DNA from: JBBSOK01 sp038259825
GTDB lineage: Bacteria > Bacteroidota > Bacteroidia > Flavobacteriales > Flavobacteriaceae
Direction: 5' to 3'
Assembly (NCBI GenBank): GCA_038259825.1
Contig: JBBSOK010000122.1
Location: forward strand, 1-8,092
Length of the DNA stretch: 8,092 nt
The notes beneath the pieces are model-generated. The model worked only from the letters and a program-made list of their open reading frames with translations, was not told where the DNA came from and ran no database searches. This document shows positions 7,056-8,092 of the stretch, piece after piece (position 1 is the first letter of the stretch; every line of letters starts with the position of its first letter). The position numbers and the translations under genes are program-made.

Positions 7056-7070
7056 TCTAACATCTAAAAT

Positions 7071-8092
7071 ATGGAAGCAACAGCAGAAAAACAAATCCTT
7101 CGCGGAGGACAATTTTTAGTAAAAGAAACAAAAGCAGAAGATATATTTACACCAGAAGATTTTTCGGAAGAGCAAAAAATGATGCGCGATTCTGTAAAGG
7201 AATTTGTTGACAAAGAAATTCTGCCACTAAAACCTGAATTCGAAAAGAAGAATTATGATCTGACGAAGGAAATTATGCAGAAAGCAGGCGAAATGGGCCT
7301 TTTGGGAATTTCAGTTCCAGAAGCTTATGGGGGTCTTGGGATGGGCTTTGTAACCACAATGCTTGTTTGTGATTACATAAGCGGTGTTACAGGTAGCATT
7401 GCTACAGCTTTTGGAGCACATACAGGTATTGGAACAATGCCAATCACACTTTATGGAACAGAAGAGCAAATTCAAAAATACATTCCTAAATTGGCAACAG
7501 GTGAATGGTTCGGTGCGTATGCCCTTACAGAACCGGGCGCAGGTAGTGATGCCAATAGTGGAAAAACAAAAGCAGTGTTAAGTGATGATGGTAAAAATTA
7601 CCTAATCAGCGGACAGAAAATGTGGATTTCAAATGCTGGATTTTGCAATACATTCATTGTATTTGCAAGAATTGAAGACGACAAAAACATAACAGGTTTT
7701 ATAGTTGAAAATGTGTCAAGTAATGGAATTTCGATGGGTGAAGAAGAGCATAAATTGGGAATTCACTCCTCTTCTACCCGTCAGGTTTTCTTTAATGAAA
7801 CCAAAGTTCCGGTTGAAAACATGCTTGCTGGTAGAGGCGAAGGTTTCAAAATAGCAATGAATGCTTTGAATGTTGGCCGAATAAAATTAGCGGCTGCCAG
7901 TTTAGATGCGCAACGTCGTGTCATTGGTTTTGCCGTAAAATATGCAAATGAGCGTATTCAATTTAATACGCCTATTTCAAGTTTTGGTGCAATTAAATTA
8001 AAGTTGGCAGAAATGGCAACTTCAGCTTGGGTTAGTGAAAGTGCTAGTTACCGAGCTGGAAAAAATATTGAAGATAGAATTACAATGCGCCA
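7071..8092 (+). CDS. fadE: FadE-type acyl-CoA dehydrogenase (3' partial)
   Basis: This FAD-dependent cytoplasmic enzyme oxidises acyl-CoA to trans-2-enoyl-CoA, the first step of beta-oxidation, normally passing electrons to electron-transfer flavoprotein. The frame runs open from ATG 7071 to the window end, giving 340 complete codons, and continues outside. The start is fixed by an in-frame TAA two codons upstream (7065-7067). A roughly 30-residue N-terminal extension with TAEK and RGGQFL precedes the ACAD N-terminal helical domain, as in B. subtilis FadE and VLCAD-like proteins, which are near 600 residues. The family signature ALTEPGAGSD (E154, D160) and KMWISNAG mark the flavin/acyl-binding middle domain. 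The C-terminal helical domain begins with VGRIKLAAASLDAQRR and includes RIQFNTPISSFGAIK. The catalytic Glu, expected in a later EGTN-like motif, lies beyond the window, so activity cannot be confirmed here. It follows the thiolase by 110 nt and probably belongs to the same unit. Confidence 0.94.
   Translation, partial: MEATAEKQILRGGQFLVKETKAEDIFTPEDFSEEQKMMRDSVKEFVDKEILPLKPEFEKKNYDLTKEIMQKAGEMGLLGISVPEAYGGLGMGFVTTMLVCDYISGVTGSIATAFGAHTGIGTMPITLYGTEEQIQKYIPKLATGEWFGAYALTEPGAGSDANSGKTKAVLSDDGKNYLISGQKMWISNAGFCNTFIVFARIEDDKNITGFIVENVSSNGISMGEEEHKLGIHSSSTRQVFFNETKVPVENMLAGRGEGFKIAMNALNVGRIKLAAASLDAQRRVIGFAVKYANERIQFNTPISSFGAIKLKLAEMATSAWVSESASYRAGKNIEDRITMR

Noticed and set aside
7950..7990. Asn in the acyl-CoA dehydrogenase QFNTPI motif where many family members have Gly
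   Set aside because: This position varies among VLCAD-like and FadE-like proteins, and the surrounding motif is intact, so it is not a sign of lost function.

Overview
The window is AT-rich DNA that reads like a chromosome segment from a Bacteroidota member, most likely a Flavobacteriaceae relative. The signs are a Reg_prop/Y_Y_Y sensor kinase, starts preceded by A/T-rich leaders instead of usable Shine-Dalgarno sequences, and a TANNTTTG-type -7 promoter element ahead of the MarR gene. The species cannot be named from this sequence. All six supported genes lie on the + strand. There are no tRNA or rRNA genes, no insertion sequence and no CRISPR array.

Region 1 (1-2571) is a two-component system. 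A sensor kinase cut off at its 5' end has propeller repeats, a Y_Y_Y domain, one membrane helix, a HisKA_2-type H-box and an ATPase domain. Its partner, 33 nt downstream, is a receiver plus LuxR-type HTH response regulator. No target gene is apparent.

Region 2 (2572-2726) is a 155-nt spacer with the best promoter in the window. A TATCTTTG element lies 16 nt before the next start codon, and a short palindrome sits just upstream of it.

Region 3 (2727 to the window end) is a fatty-acid beta-oxidation gene cluster: a MarR-family regulator; a FadN-type 3-hydroxyacyl-CoA dehydrogenase/enoyl-CoA hydratase with the dehydrogenase half first; a FadA-type thiolase; and a FadE-type acyl-CoA dehydrogenase cut off by the window end. 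Together the three enzymes carry out the four reactions of one beta-oxidation turn: FadE makes the enoyl-CoA, FadN hydrates and oxidises it, and FadA cleaves it to acetyl-CoA. The order fadN-fadA-fadE is the same as in the Bacillus subtilis fadNAE operon, but here a MarR-type gene sits in front. An acyl-CoA synthetase or further fad genes may follow outside the window.

The three spacers inside the fad cluster (58, 111 and 110 nt) are the least explained parts. One has a 10-bp bulged hairpin with TTGAATG/CATTCAA arms. The other two carry imperfect inverted repeats with a purine-rich left arm and a pyrimidine-rich right arm; one of these runs through the stop codon of the MarR gene and seems to supply its last residues. 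I see no wholly new system. The genes are recognisable families, and the novelty, if any, lies in these spacers and in the regulatory wiring.
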